Source: Serratia nevei
GTDB taxonomy: Bacteria > Pseudomonadota > Gammaproteobacteria > Enterobacterales > Enterobacteriaceae
Length of the DNA: 64,000 nucleotides
Assembly: GCF_024160145.1 (NCBI RefSeq)
Contig: NZ_JAMYWQ010000002.1
Span: 124,001-188,000 of the forward strand
Direction of reading: 5' to 3'
Each line of letters begins with the position of its first letter. The first letter of the stretch is position 1. Below the pieces are notes generated by a model, which had not been told where the DNA came from, ran no database searches, and saw only the letters and a list, made by a program, of their open reading frames with translations. The position numbers and the translations under genes were made by a program. Positions 44,830 through 54,655 of the stretch are shown here, in pieces.

Positions 44830-47199
44830 TTACTTGTCCGGTAGCGCATAGGCAATAATGTAGTCGCCGCGCATCGTTGATTGGCGTGCGCCCCCTGCAT
44901 TAATGACAATGTACTGTTTGCCGGTTTTCGGCGAGAGGTAAGTCATCGGGCCGGATTGGCTCCCTACCGGCAAGCGCGACTTCCAAATCTCTTTACCGTT
45001 GGCGGTATCAAAGGCGCGTAAATAGAAATCCTGCGTGCCGGCGAAAAACAGGAGGCCCGACTGCGTCGACAGCGGCGCGCCCAGCGTTGGCATGCCGATA
45101 GGGATCGGCATATGCATGCTGATGCCGAGCGGCCCGGTATCCTCGACGGTTCCGACAGGGACCTGCCACACCAATTTGCCGGTAGTCAGGTCAACGGCGG
45201 ACATCGTGCCGAACGGCGGTTTCTGGCAGGGGATCCCCAGCGGGGAGAGGAACCGTTCTCGCATGGCCCCGAACGGGGTACCCTCCATCGGGACTATCCC
45301 CATTTCAATACCGCTGGCGTTGGTCGGAACCTTATCCCTCGGCACCAGATAATGCGCCAACCCCAGACGCATGTCGTTAACGAACATCAGGTTATTGTGC
45401 GGATCCACGGAGACGCTGCCCCAGTTCATCCCTCCCAGGGACCCCGGATATTGAAGGGCGCGGTCTTCACCCGGCGGGGTGAAAATGCCTTGATAGCGCA
45501 TTTCTTTAAACTGAATGCGGCATAGCAGCAGGTCAATCGGCGTAGCGCCCCACATATCCGACTCTTTCAGTTGTTCATTGCCAATCATCGGCATTCCCAC
45601 CGAGTACGGCTGGGTGGGGGAATAGCGTTCACCCTTGATAACCCCCTTCGGCACAGGGCGTTCCTCAACTTGTGCGACGGGCTCGCCGGTCACGCGGTTG
45701 AGCATGAAAATCATGCCTTGCTTGCTGGTTTGCACCAGAACCGGCGTAATACCGCCGTTGCCGTTGGGCAAATCGAACAAGAGTGGCTGTGAGGGCAGAT
45801 CGAAGTCCCACAAATCGTGGTGGGTCGTCTGATAGTGCCAGCGAACTTTGCCGGTAGCGGCGTCCAGGGCGACAACGGCGGAGCTGTATTTGTCGTCCAG
45901 CGCGCTGCGAGCGCCACCGAAAAAATCTGGCGTCGCATTGCCTGTGGGTAAATAGATTAGGTTCAACTGCTTGTCATAGGACATGGCTGACCAGACATTC
46001 GGCGTGCTGCGAGTATAGGTTTGCCCCTCCGGCGGCAGGCCGCTCCGTTCAGGATTGCCCGGATCCCATGCCCACACGAGTTTGCCGGAGTGGACATCAT
46101 AAGCTCGCACAACACCGGGAGGTTCGTCAGTGGAAAAGTTATCCGCTACGCGTCCCCCCACAACGACGACTTCTCCGGCCACCAGCGGCGTGGAGGTTTG
46201 TTGATAATAGCCCGGTTTGATTTCGCCCATGCCACTGCCGAGATCGACGGTACCGCGATCGCCAAAGGTATCGCACAATTTCCCCGTGTCGGCATCAAGG
46301 GCGATGAGCCGGGCGTCAATCGTGGGCAGGAACAAACGGCGCGAACAGCGCGCGGGTGGGCGACTCGGGGGGGATATCTCTGGTGTGGCGTGATTCTCAT
46401 GGTAACCCAGGCCCCGGCAGCGCTGCCAATTCGGCGAGGCGGCTTGCGGATCGAAACGCCATTTTTCTTTTCCGCTATCCACATCTAAAGCCAGCACTTT
46501 ACTGTATGGGGTGCAGACATAAAGCGTGTCGCCGACCTGCAAAGGCGTATTCTGATCTTCCGCACCCGAACCCTTGCTTACGGGAATATCGCCGGTATGG
46601 GCAGTCCAGGCCACCTGCAATCGGGCAACGTTCCGTTTGTTTATTTGGTCAAGTGCGGCGAAGCGATCGCCGTAAGGGGTATTTCCCCAGTGCTCCCAAT
46701 TCTTTTGTTGCTCGCCGGCGGCTACCGGAAACACGGGGATGGCTTTCGTCGCGCTGACCAGCGGTTGGGGTCTGAACATCCACCCAAAGCTGACGCCCAG
46801 TCCGATCGCCAGGATTGCCGCTAAACCGCAAGCCGGGCCTGTGTTGGCCGAAGGACCGGGCATCAATGGCCAGGCGATAGCGCAAAGAAACGCTAAAACG
46901 CCGAGGGTGAAAAGGCGCGAGAACAGCGGCCAGTAATGCCAGCCGGCATCGGTGAGCGCCCAAAACAGGGAGGCGGCGAAGGCGATCGCGTACAGGATGA
47001 GGCCGCTGCGACGGCGGCGGGCAATCAGTATGGCGGCGATAGTCATCGCCAGACCCATCGTCACGAAATAAAACGTTCCGCCGACGAAGGCCAATCGGGC
47101 GCCGAGAAGGCAGATTGCCAAGCCGATAATGAACATCAATCCGGCAAGAAACCACAGGAGGTACTTTTTCCCGTCCCGGGTCCTATGCGCTTTTTGCAT
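44830..47199 (-). CDS. quiA: Membrane-bound PQQ-dependent dehydrogenase, probably quinate/shikimate dehydrogenase
   Basis: 789 aa. Five membrane helices fill residues 15-145, followed by a periplasmic eight-bladed PQQ propeller, with NWEHWGNTPYGDRFAAL at its start and repeated W-motifs (GKEKWRFD, GKLVWAWDPG, GKVRWHYQ, GKLVWQVP). Glucose and quinate enzymes share this layout. Quinate/shikimate is preferred because 3-dehydroshikimate dehydratase and the full protocatechuate pathway follow. It passes electrons to ubiquinone. RBS is AAGGAGCTCAT. Whether the strain makes PQQ cannot be seen here. Confidence 0.85.
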   Translation of the reverse strand: MQKAHRTRDGKKYLLWFLAGLMFIIGLAICLLGARLAFVGGTFYFVTMGLAMTIAAILIARRRRSGLILYAIAFAASLFWALTDAGWHYWPLFSRLFTLGVLAFLCAIAWPLMPGPSANTGPACGLAAILAIGLGVSFGWMFRPQPLVSATKAIPVFPVAAGEQQKNWEHWGNTPYGDRFAALDQINKRNVARLQVAWTAHTGDIPVSKGSGAEDQNTPLQVGDTLYVCTPYSKVLALDVDSGKEKWRFDPQAASPNWQRCRGLGYHENHATPEISPPSRPPARCSRRLFLPTIDARLIALDADTGKLCDTFGDRGTVDLGSGMGEIKPGYYQQTSTPLVAGEVVVVGGRVADNFSTDEPPGVVRAYDVHSGKLVWAWDPGNPERSGLPPEGQTYTRSTPNVWSAMSYDKQLNLIYLPTGNATPDFFGGARSALDDKYSSAVVALDAATGKVRWHYQTTHHDLWDFDLPSQPLLFDLPNGNGGITPVLVQTSKQGMIFMLNRVTGEPVAQVEERPVPKGVIKGERYSPTQPYSVGMPMIGNEQLKESDMWGATPIDLLLCRIQFKEMRYQGIFTPPGEDRALQYPGSLGGMNWGSVSVDPHNNLMFVNDMRLGLAHYLVPRDKVPTNASGIEMGIVPMEGTPFGAMRERFLSPLGIPCQKPPFGTMSAVDLTTGKLVWQVPVGTVEDTGPLGISMHMPIPIGMPTLGAPLSTQSGLLFFAGTQDFYLRAFDTANGKEIWKSRLPVGSQSGPMTYLSPKTGKQYIVINAGGARQSTMRGDYIIAYALPDK

Positions 47200-47385
47200 A
47201 TGAGCTCCTTAGTGACTGTTCTCTGAGGTGGTTGAGTAAGGGGAATGAGGTGGCGTTTTTCGTCGGATGGTGGTGCGTCTTCCGGCTCAGGCGTCGTGCG
47301 CTTGCAGCCGGAAAGCCTCTGTTCCGGAGAAGGGAAGGGAGGACATGCCATCCCTGTCCAATCATCGCTTTTCAAACGGGGGCGT

Positions 47386-48762
47386 TCAGCGAATATCATT
47401 TGAACGCGCGTCAAGGCAGGTCGTATACCTATGCCCTGCCGTTTGTCGAACTTGATGACGTCCTTTGGCGACGATCATCGCCACCGTCAGCAACGCCGGC
47501 AGCGCCAGGACGGTGAAAATGGTGCTGAAGCTCCAGCCGAGCGCCAGCATTTCAGCCCCGGCCAGCGCGCTTAATATGGCGCCCAAACGACCGATGCCGT
47601 GCATCCAGCTGGAGCCGGTGGCCCGCGCCTCGGTGGGATAAAAACTGGCCGACAGCGCGTTCATGCCGGTGTTGGCTCCCCCGATGCAGAATCCAATAGC
47701 CATCGCGCAGCCTCCCATCAAAACGGGGTAGCCCATCGCCGGCCCCATAAGCAGAGTGAACAGCGCCCCCATCCCATAAATGGACGCCAAAGCGCGATGC
47801 GGTTCGGATCTGTCCATCAGCCAGCCGGAGAACAGCGAACCCAGCGTGCCGCCGGCCTGAAACAGTGCGGTGATGATCGCCGCTTGCGTGACGTTGAAGC
47901 CGCCGTCTTTAATGAGCAGCGGCAGCCAACTGCCCAACGTATAGAACAGAAACAGCGCGGCAAAATACGATCCCCACAGCATTAAACTGCCGAAGCGGTA
48001 CTGCGTGCTCACTACTAATTTGATGGGAGGTGCGCAGGCCTGGTTTGGCGCGGGCAGTATGACTGTGCTGTATCGAAGATCGAGGTCGGGTGCCAGTTTC
48101 GCCAAAATTCGCTGAATTCCGCCGTTTGCTGCCCGTTTCGCCACCAGGAAGCAAACCGATTCGGGTAACGCCACGATCAGCAAGGGAACGAACAGAACCG
48201 GCAAAACGCCGCCGAGCAGCAGCACGGCGTGCCAACCAAAACGCGGCATCAGCCAAGAGGCTGCAAACCCGCCGAACGCCGCGCCGAAGGTGAATCCGCA
48301 GAAGACGACGGTGATTAAGAAAGCGCGGCGCCTGGCAGGCGCGAATTCCGCGACCAGCGTGCCGACATTCGGCATGGCGGCCCCCAACCCCAGCCCAGTG
48401 AGCAGGCGGAATATCATCATCTGCTCCATGTTTTGAGAAAATGCCGTCGCCAGTGTCCAGATGCCAAAAAAGAATACGCTGTTAATGATGACCACTTTGC
48501 GGCCGAATCGGTCTGAAAGCGGGCCGGAAAGCATCGCGCCCAACGACAGGCCAATCAATGCCGCGCTGATCACCAGGCCCAGCTCGCGGTTAGTAATCTG
48601 CCAGTCCGCTTTCAGCTCGGGAGCAATGAACCCCATGATGGCGATATCGAATCCATCCAGAGCAATGATGCAAAAGCCGAGCAACACGACCCTCTTTTGC
48701 CATTTTCCTAAGGGACGACCGTCGATCAGCGCCCGTACATTGATTGCTTTGTTTTCCGCCAT
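47386..48762 (-). CDS. MFS transporter, aromatic acid:H+ symporter family
   Basis: 458 aa with 12 hydrophobic segments. Family marks are LDGFDIAIMGF in helix 1, GPLSDRFGRK in loop 2-3 and the matching motif in the second half (GWLMDRSEPHR). The group includes PcaK, BenK and shikimate/quinate importers. The start at 48762 (MAENKAIN) follows GGAGCATCCTC; a start six codons upstream has no good site. Context points to uptake of quinate, shikimate or protocatechuate. The putative PcaR operator lies 67-95 bp upstream. Confidence 0.87.
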   Translation of the reverse strand: MAENKAINVRALIDGRPLGKWQKRVVLLGFCIIALDGFDIAIMGFIAPELKADWQITNRELGLVISAALIGLSLGAMLSGPLSDRFGRKVVIINSVFFFGIWTLATAFSQNMEQMMIFRLLTGLGLGAAMPNVGTLVAEFAPARRRAFLITVVFCGFTFGAAFGGFAASWLMPRFGWHAVLLLGGVLPVLFVPLLIVALPESVCFLVAKRAANGGIQRILAKLAPDLDLRYSTVILPAPNQACAPPIKLVVSTQYRFGSLMLWGSYFAALFLFYTLGSWLPLLIKDGGFNVTQAAIITALFQAGGTLGSLFSGWLMDRSEPHRALASIYGMGALFTLLMGPAMGYPVLMGGCAMAIGFCIGGANTGMNALSASFYPTEARATGSSWMHGIGRLGAILSALAGAEMLALGWSFSTIFTVLALPALLTVAMIVAKGRHQVRQTAGHRYTTCLDARSNDIR

Positions 48763-48828
48763 GAGGATGCTCCGGTGCAAGAGTTGAGAGCCATCACTAT
48801 AGGCAGCCGCTGGGGAGACGATAAATGG

Positions 48829-48857
48829 CGATTATCGAAATAATGTGCGTTTATCGG
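48829..48857. promoter_or_regulatory. Putative PcaR operator before the MFS transporter
   Basis: 29 nt that begin CGATTATCGAAA and end GTGCGTTTATCGG. It matches the element at 58651-58679 at 26 of 29 positions. An extra inverted half (CGATAA) lies at 48819-48824. IclR-type regulators of the PcaR/PcaU/PobR group bind repeated motifs of this kind. The remaining part of 48763-49019 is promoter and spacer DNA without a gene. Confidence 0.65.
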
Positions 48858-49019
48858 TCACTTTTGGGGCGGTGTGACGCCAAATGGATGTTAACATTTT
48901 GTTGTGAAAAGGGATTGGGATGGGAAATACGGCGTTGGAGGCAGATGAGGAGTGTGAGCAGGATCATTAACCTTTTCAGTCATATGACACAATAAGCGGG
49001 CCACAATGGCCCGCAGAGG

Positions 49020-50915
49020 CTAACGCATGGCGGTCAGTCGCACCGGCGCATTGGCGGCGCCGAAGCCGCGGTAGCCGCCCCGACGTTCCAGTAGCTCGAA
49101 GAAGAAGCGTCCTTTCTCATAGGCGACGGTATAGACGTGGAGTAACTCTCCACCTTGATCGTCGCGATCGTAGAGCACATTGAACGCTTGCAGCTGCGAA
49201 AGGAAAACGGGATCAAGATCGAAACGCGCTCTGAGATCTTGATAGTAGTTATCGGGGATGCGCAGCGTTTTTAATCCGCGCTGCTGCGCCGCTTTCACTA
49301 CGCTGAACAAATCCGCGCAGCCAAAGGCGACATGCTGTAATCCCGCGCCCTGATAGGTGGTTAATGCATGGGCGATTTGGGTTTCCTTGCTCACCGACAT
49401 ATTCAGCGGCAGCCGGATGGCGTCGTTGGGGCTGCGCAACACGCGGCTGCGGACCAAACCCAGCGGATCGGGCAATTCCCATTCGTTGTCCTGCACAAAA
49501 CCCGGCACGCTGCGCAGAAACATGATCCAGTTGCCGCAAGAGTCGTCCGACAGCGCTATCGCCAGGTGATCGATGCTCTGTAGCCCGGGTTGTGGCGCGC
49601 TGCGATGGGTCAGATGAAAGTCGTTATGATAAATATCGTGCCTGGGGTCTTCGTCCGCTTCCACCAGATAGATTAGGCTGCCGTCCGGCGCGCACAGGGC
49701 GGGAATCTGCCGCTCGTTGGGGCCGGTGTCTCCTTGCCAGAGGGCATAACCATAGTCTTGCGCCCGCCGCAGTAAACGTTCTACGCCGCGAACCCGCCAT
49801 GCAACGGCGCAAAGGGAAATGCCGTGCAAATGATAATAGCCGCTGGCCTGACTTTCCGGCTGGGCATTCAGAATGACGTTCACTTTGCCGCTGCGATAGA
49901 GGGTGACGCTTTTGGTGCGGTGTTCTCCGGCGTGAACCAAGCCCAGCTGGGTCAGCCATTGGCCCATCGCCAGCCCGTCGTTGTGTGAGACGGCAAATTC
50001 GATAAACTCCAGCGCCAGCAAGGGGGGATGCGCCTCTGAATGAAATAATGAACGTTCTATGAGCGAAGCCATCGCGTTGGGCAGCAGAGGCTGTTTGGCC
50101 AGCCAGTCATAGGTTTGTTCCTCCAGCCACAACAACGACCGGAAACCGTCCTGTGCCGTGGGCAGCACCGGCGAGGCGCGGAAACCATCGTTAAATATCT
50201 CCAACGACCAGGCGCCGCGGTAGCCATGAGCGGAAAGCTGAGTCATAAACTGGGCCAGATTCAGTTCTCCTTGTCCGGGGAAACAGCGAAAATGGCGGCT
50301 CCAGGCGAGCACGTCCATCTTCAAGAGCGGCGCATCCGCCAGTTGGACAAACACAATTTTTTCGGGTGGCACTTCATCGAGGCCGTCAAGGTTATCGCCG
50401 CGCGACAAGATGTGAAAACTATCGAGAATGAGCCCCAACGCCGGATGGTCTACGGCCTTAACCCGCGCCCAGGCGTCCCGCCACATATTCACGTGACGTC
50501 CCCATGCCAGTGATTCATAACCGACAGTAATATCATACTCGGCGGCCAATTCCGCCAACGCGCGCAGATCGCTCACTTGAGTGGCCATGTCGTCGCTGCT
50601 GTCGGGTGAGACATTGCTGCAGAGCAACATGCGCGTGCAGCCCAATTGCTGCATGACTTCAAATTTGCGAGCCGCCCGGGAAAGGTTCTGCGCCAGCTTT
50701 TCGCGCGGGCCTCCTTCGAAGTCCCGAAACGGCTGAAACAGTAAAATTTCCAGACCCAGCTCGGCGCACAGATCACGAATTTGCGCCGGTGAACCAGGGT
50801 AATAGACCAGATCGTTATCGAAGATTTCGACGCCATCAAAGCCTGCGGCGGCAATGGCCCGCAGTTTTTCCGGCAGCGAGCCCGATACCGAGACCGTAGC
50901 GATAGAACGTTTCAT
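49020..50915 (-). CDS. quiC: 3-dehydroshikimate dehydratase fused to an HPPD-like domain
   Basis: 631 aa. The N-terminal xylose-isomerase-like TIM barrel (about 1-275) has GFDGVEIFDNDL, YESLAWGRH, ILDSFHI and SLEIFND, which supply the metal ligands. The C-terminal half (about 285-631) has two VOC/glyoxalase-type units as in 4-hydroxyphenylpyruvate dioxygenase, ending in FFFELLERRGGYRGFG. This bacterial fusion is known as the QuiC1 type from Pseudomonas. It dehydrates 3-dehydroshikimate to protocatechuate. RBS is GGAGGCAATA. The gene is divergent from pcaH, whose product uses the compound. Confidence 0.9.
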   Translation of the reverse strand: MKRSIATVSVSGSLPEKLRAIAAAGFDGVEIFDNDLVYYPGSPAQIRDLCAELGLEILLFQPFRDFEGGPREKLAQNLSRAARKFEVMQQLGCTRMLLCSNVSPDSSDDMATQVSDLRALAELAAEYDITVGYESLAWGRHVNMWRDAWARVKAVDHPALGLILDSFHILSRGDNLDGLDEVPPEKIVFVQLADAPLLKMDVLAWSRHFRCFPGQGELNLAQFMTQLSAHGYRGAWSLEIFNDGFRASPVLPTAQDGFRSLLWLEEQTYDWLAKQPLLPNAMASLIERSLFHSEAHPPLLALEFIEFAVSHNDGLAMGQWLTQLGLVHAGEHRTKSVTLYRSGKVNVILNAQPESQASGYYHLHGISLCAVAWRVRGVERLLRRAQDYGYALWQGDTGPNERQIPALCAPDGSLIYLVEADEDPRHDIYHNDFHLTHRSAPQPGLQSIDHLAIALSDDSCGNWIMFLRSVPGFVQDNEWELPDPLGLVRSRVLRSPNDAIRLPLNMSVSKETQIAHALTTYQGAGLQHVAFGCADLFSVVKAAQQRGLKTLRIPDNYYQDLRARFDLDPVFLSQLQAFNVLYDRDDQGGELLHVYTVAYEKGRFFFELLERRGGYRGFGAANAPVRLTAMR

Positions 50916-50964
50916 TATTGCCTCCAGTTAAGCGGTCATGGGTTGACCTTAAAGCGACCATTCA

Positions 50965-50981
50965 GTGGTGAGGCGAACCAC
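50965..50981. promoter_or_regulatory. Candidate operator in the quiC-pcaH gap
   Basis: GTGGT-N7-ACCAC is a perfect interrupted palindrome of the size used by LysR-type regulators. It lies 50 bp before quiC and 165 bp before pcaH, and a PcaQ-type gene follows pcaHG. Chance occurrence cannot be excluded. The rest of the 230-bp gap is AT-rich promoter DNA. Confidence 0.35.
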
Positions 50982-51052
50982 CGACGGGAATTGAAACCTG
51001 TTATGGACCAAATGAAATGTTTCGTCAATTCGCAACATTACATGATTTTTAG

Positions 51053-51882
<830 letters not shown>

Positions 51883-51883
<1 letters not shown>

Positions 51884-52503
51884 TGAAAACATATTTGCCT
51901 GAAACGGCCTCGCAAACCGCCGGGCCTTATGTGCACATCGGTTTGGCGCCGCATGCCGCCGGCTTTGATATTTTCGAGCGTAATTTCACCCATGTGTTGA
52001 CGCAACCGGAGACGCGCGGCGAACGCATCGTGGTGGAGGGGCATGTCTATGACGGCTCCGGCACGCCGGTTCGGGATGCGTTGGTTGAAGTCTGGCAGGC
52101 CAACGCCGCCGGTCGATACCAGCATCCCGCCGACGGCCAACGAGATAAACCCGACGATCCCGCTTTTCGCGGCTGGGGGCGAACCTGTTCGGATTTCACC
52201 AGTGGCCTGTGGCAATTTGAGACGATTAAACCGGGGCGAGTGATGGGGCGCGACGGTCGCCTGATGGCGCCTCATCTCAATTTATGGATCGTGGCCCGCG
52301 GTATCAATATCGGGTTGAATACGCGCCTTTACTTTGCCGACGAGCAGGCGGCGAACGCCGAAGATCCGGTGTTGAATCTGATTGAGTGGGAAAAACGGCG
52401 CGGCACGTTATTGGCGCAAAGGCGTCAGCGTGGTGACCAGACGGTATACCATTTCGATATCTGGTTACAGGGCGAGAACGAGACCGTTTTTTTTGATATT
52501 TGA
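51883..52503 (+). CDS. pcaG: Protocatechuate 3,4-dioxygenase alpha subunit
   Basis: 206 aa, same fold as PcaH but with a degenerate metal site, as usual for the alpha chain: the second His pair reads APHLNLW. SQTAGPYVHIG at the N terminus and [15 protein letters not shown] are family marks. The ATG at 51883 sits behind GGAGCGGAG and overlaps the pcaH stop by one base. Confidence 0.95.
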
Positions 52504-52561
52504 CCTCCGTTCGCCCTGAGAATGGGCTTGCTGCGGCGGCGGCAAGTTAATACTATAAATC

Positions 52562-53494
52562 ATGAACATGACCTCTCGGTTTAGCCAACGCATACGTCTG
52601 CGTCACCTGCACGCCTTTGTCGCTACCGCGCAGCAGGGGACGTTGGTGCGCGCCGCACAGCAATTGGGCCTCACGCAGCCCGCACTCTCCAAAACGCTCA
52701 ACGAACTGGAAAACTTAGCCGGCGAGCGCCTGTTTTCGCGCAACCGGCAGGGGGCGGAACTGACCGCCGCCGGGGCGCGTTTCCTGCAGGATGCGGAGCG
52801 CGTTTTGGATGCGCTGAACGTGTTGGGGCGTACGGTCGCATCGGACAGCGAGACGCTGCCGGCACCGTTGCATATCGGCGCACTTCCTACCACGGTGGTG
52901 AGTCTGGTCGCGCCGGTCGTGGTGGGTTTGCAACAGCAATCCCCAGGCTGGCGCATGCAGGTCTCGACGCTGGCCAACGATGCGTTGATCATGGCGGTGA
53001 GGTCCGGGCAATTAACCTTAGGGATAGGGCGCATGTCAGATCCCTCTCGCCTGGAAGGGCTCAATTTCGAGCTGTTGTACCATGAAACGCTGCGGCTGGT
53101 GGTTTCTCCCCACCATCCGCTGCTGCATGCGGATGTCACGCTGGCGGAGGCCTTGAGTTGGCCATTGGTGATCTCACCACGGGGGACCGTACCACGCCAG
53201 AATGCGGAGGCGCTCATTGTCAGCCAGGGTCTGACCGTGCCCGAAGGATGCGTCGAGACCTTGTCGATCACCCTGGCGCGCTGCCTGACGCAGCAGTATG
53301 GCTATGTTTGGCTGGTGCCTTACGGCGCGGTGCGTGACGATCTGTTCAGCAATTACCTGCGTGCGCTGCCGTTGCCTACTCAGGGAATGGCAGAGCCGTT
53401 AGGCATCATTACCCGACAAGAGGCGTTCACGCCCCCTGAGCAGCAGCGCCTGGTCGCAGCGCTGCGTCAGAGAGTACTGGATGTGCCGGTATAA
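52562..53494 (+). CDS. pcaQ: LysR-type regulator PcaQ
   Basis: 310 aa. The N-terminal HTH (residues 10-70, with RAAQQLGLTQPALSKTLNEL) is followed by a LysR effector domain. It has the QRIRLRHLHAFV opening common in PcaQ and GbpR proteins. PcaQ activates pca genes in response to 3-carboxymuconate or a related intermediate. Here it lies downstream of and on the same strand as pcaHG, with a 58-nt gap, and converges on the pcaDC end. That differs from the usual divergent LysR layout. Confidence 0.82.
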   Translation: MNMTSRFSQRIRLRHLHAFVATAQQGTLVRAAQQLGLTQPALSKTLNELENLAGERLFSRNRQGAELTAAGARFLQDAERVLDALNVLGRTVASDSETLPAPLHIGALPTTVVSLVAPVVVGLQQQSPGWRMQVSTLANDALIMAVRSGQLTLGIGRMSDPSRLEGLNFELLYHETLRLVVSPHHPLLHADVTLAEALSWPLVISPRGTVPRQNAEALIVSQGLTVPEGCVETLSITLARCLTQQYGYVWLVPYGAVRDDLFSNYLRALPLPTQGMAEPLGIITRQEAFTPPEQQRLVAALRQRVLDVPV

Positions 53495-53503
53495 ACGACT
53501 GTT

Positions 53504-54655
53504 TTATTCGACCGGTGGCTGCCCGGCATCGTGTTCGGCAAAGACGGATTGCGCCAGATGAAAGGCGGCGTTCGAGGCGGGTAAGCCGCAGTAAAGCGCT
53601 GCATGCATCAGGACTTCTTTGAGCTCTTCGCGCGTAACACCGTTGTTGAAGGCGGCACGTATATGCATTTTCAGTTCAGCTTCGCGATTTAAGGCGATCA
53701 ACATCGCGATGGTGAGCAAGCTGCGGGTATGGCGCGACAGGCCCTGACGCGTCCACATTTCTCCCCAGGCGTAGCGAGTGATGAAATGTTGAAACTCCTC
53801 GTTGAATGGCGTCAGCGCCGCGAGGGTATTATCGACATGCTCATCGCCCAATACGGCTCTGCGCATCGTCATGCCTTGCTGATAGCGCTGCCGCTGCGTG
53901 AGCTGTTCCTCCAAAAAGGCCCGGAAAGTGCGATTAAATGCCCGCCAGGCCTCGACGCTGGAAAGGTGGGAGGCGGGCAAGATGACGAATTGAGCGCCGG
54001 GAATGCCCGCCACTAACGCTTTTGCATCATCGACAGTGGTTACCGCGTCGTCATGTCCGGCGATAATCAGCGTCGGAACGAGAATACCTTCCAGCTCGGC
54101 GCGCAAATCGGCGTTTGCCAGCGCTTCGCAGCAAGCAGCATAACTGTCGGGATCGCACGCGGTGAGCTGTTTCAACAATGTTTGCACCCTGGCGTGGGCG
54201 GATTGGCAAAATGCCGGCGTGAACCAGCGTGATGCTGCGCCATCGCTGACGGCGGACATCCCGGACTGGCGCACCTGCGCGGCGCGTTGTCGCCAATTCG
54301 CCGCCGTCCCGATTTTTGCTGCGCTATTGGCGAGGGTCAACGTCAGCAAGCGCTCGGGATGAAAACGCGCCAGCCATAATCCCGTTAACCCACCCATAGA
54401 GATACCGCAAAAATGGACGCGCTCAATCGCCAGCGCGTCCAGCAATGACAGAACCTGGCTGCCCAGTTGCGCCAACGAGCCGGGTTGTTCACCGGGCGGT
54501 GATGCGCCGTGGCCGGCAACGTCGTATCGCAAGATACGATAGTGAGAGATGAGTGCGTCGCGCTGCGGTTGCCACATTGCCAATGTCGTCCCCAGCGAAT
54601 TGCTAAACAGAACGACCGGGGCGTTTTCGGGCCCTTCCAGGACATAATTCAACAT
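53504..54655 (-). CDS. pcaDC: Fused 3-oxoadipate enol-lactonase / 4-carboxymuconolactone decarboxylase
   Basis: 383 aa. Residues 1-255 form an alpha/beta hydrolase with nucleophile Ser86 in GISMGG and His in PASHLSS (PcaD). Residues 265-383 form the helical AhpD-like decarboxylase with LMHAALYCGLPA (PcaC). It converts 4-carboxymuconolactone to 3-oxoadipate in two steps. Similar fusions are known as PcaL in actinobacteria, while many proteobacteria have separate genes. The start at 54655 lies 5 nt after AAGGAG; ATG 54658 is also possible. Open sequence further upstream belongs to pcaB. It is the last gene of the operon. Confidence 0.92.
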   Translation of the reverse strand: MLNYVLEGPENAPVVLFSNSLGTTLAMWQPQRDALISHYRILRYDVAGHGASPPGEQPGSLAQLGSQVLSLLDALAIERVHFCGISMGGLTGLWLARFHPERLLTLTLANSAAKIGTAANWRQRAAQVRQSGMSAVSDGAASRWFTPAFCQSAHARVQTLLKQLTACDPDSYAACCEALANADLRAELEGILVPTLIIAGHDDAVTTVDDAKALVAGIPGAQFVILPASHLSSVEAWRAFNRTFRAFLEEQLTQRQRYQQGMTMRRAVLGDEHVDNTLAALTPFNEEFQHFITRYAWGEMWTRQGLSRHTRSLLTIAMLIALNREAELKMHIRAAFNNGVTREELKEVLMHAALYCGLPASNAAFHLAQSVFAEHDAGQPPVE

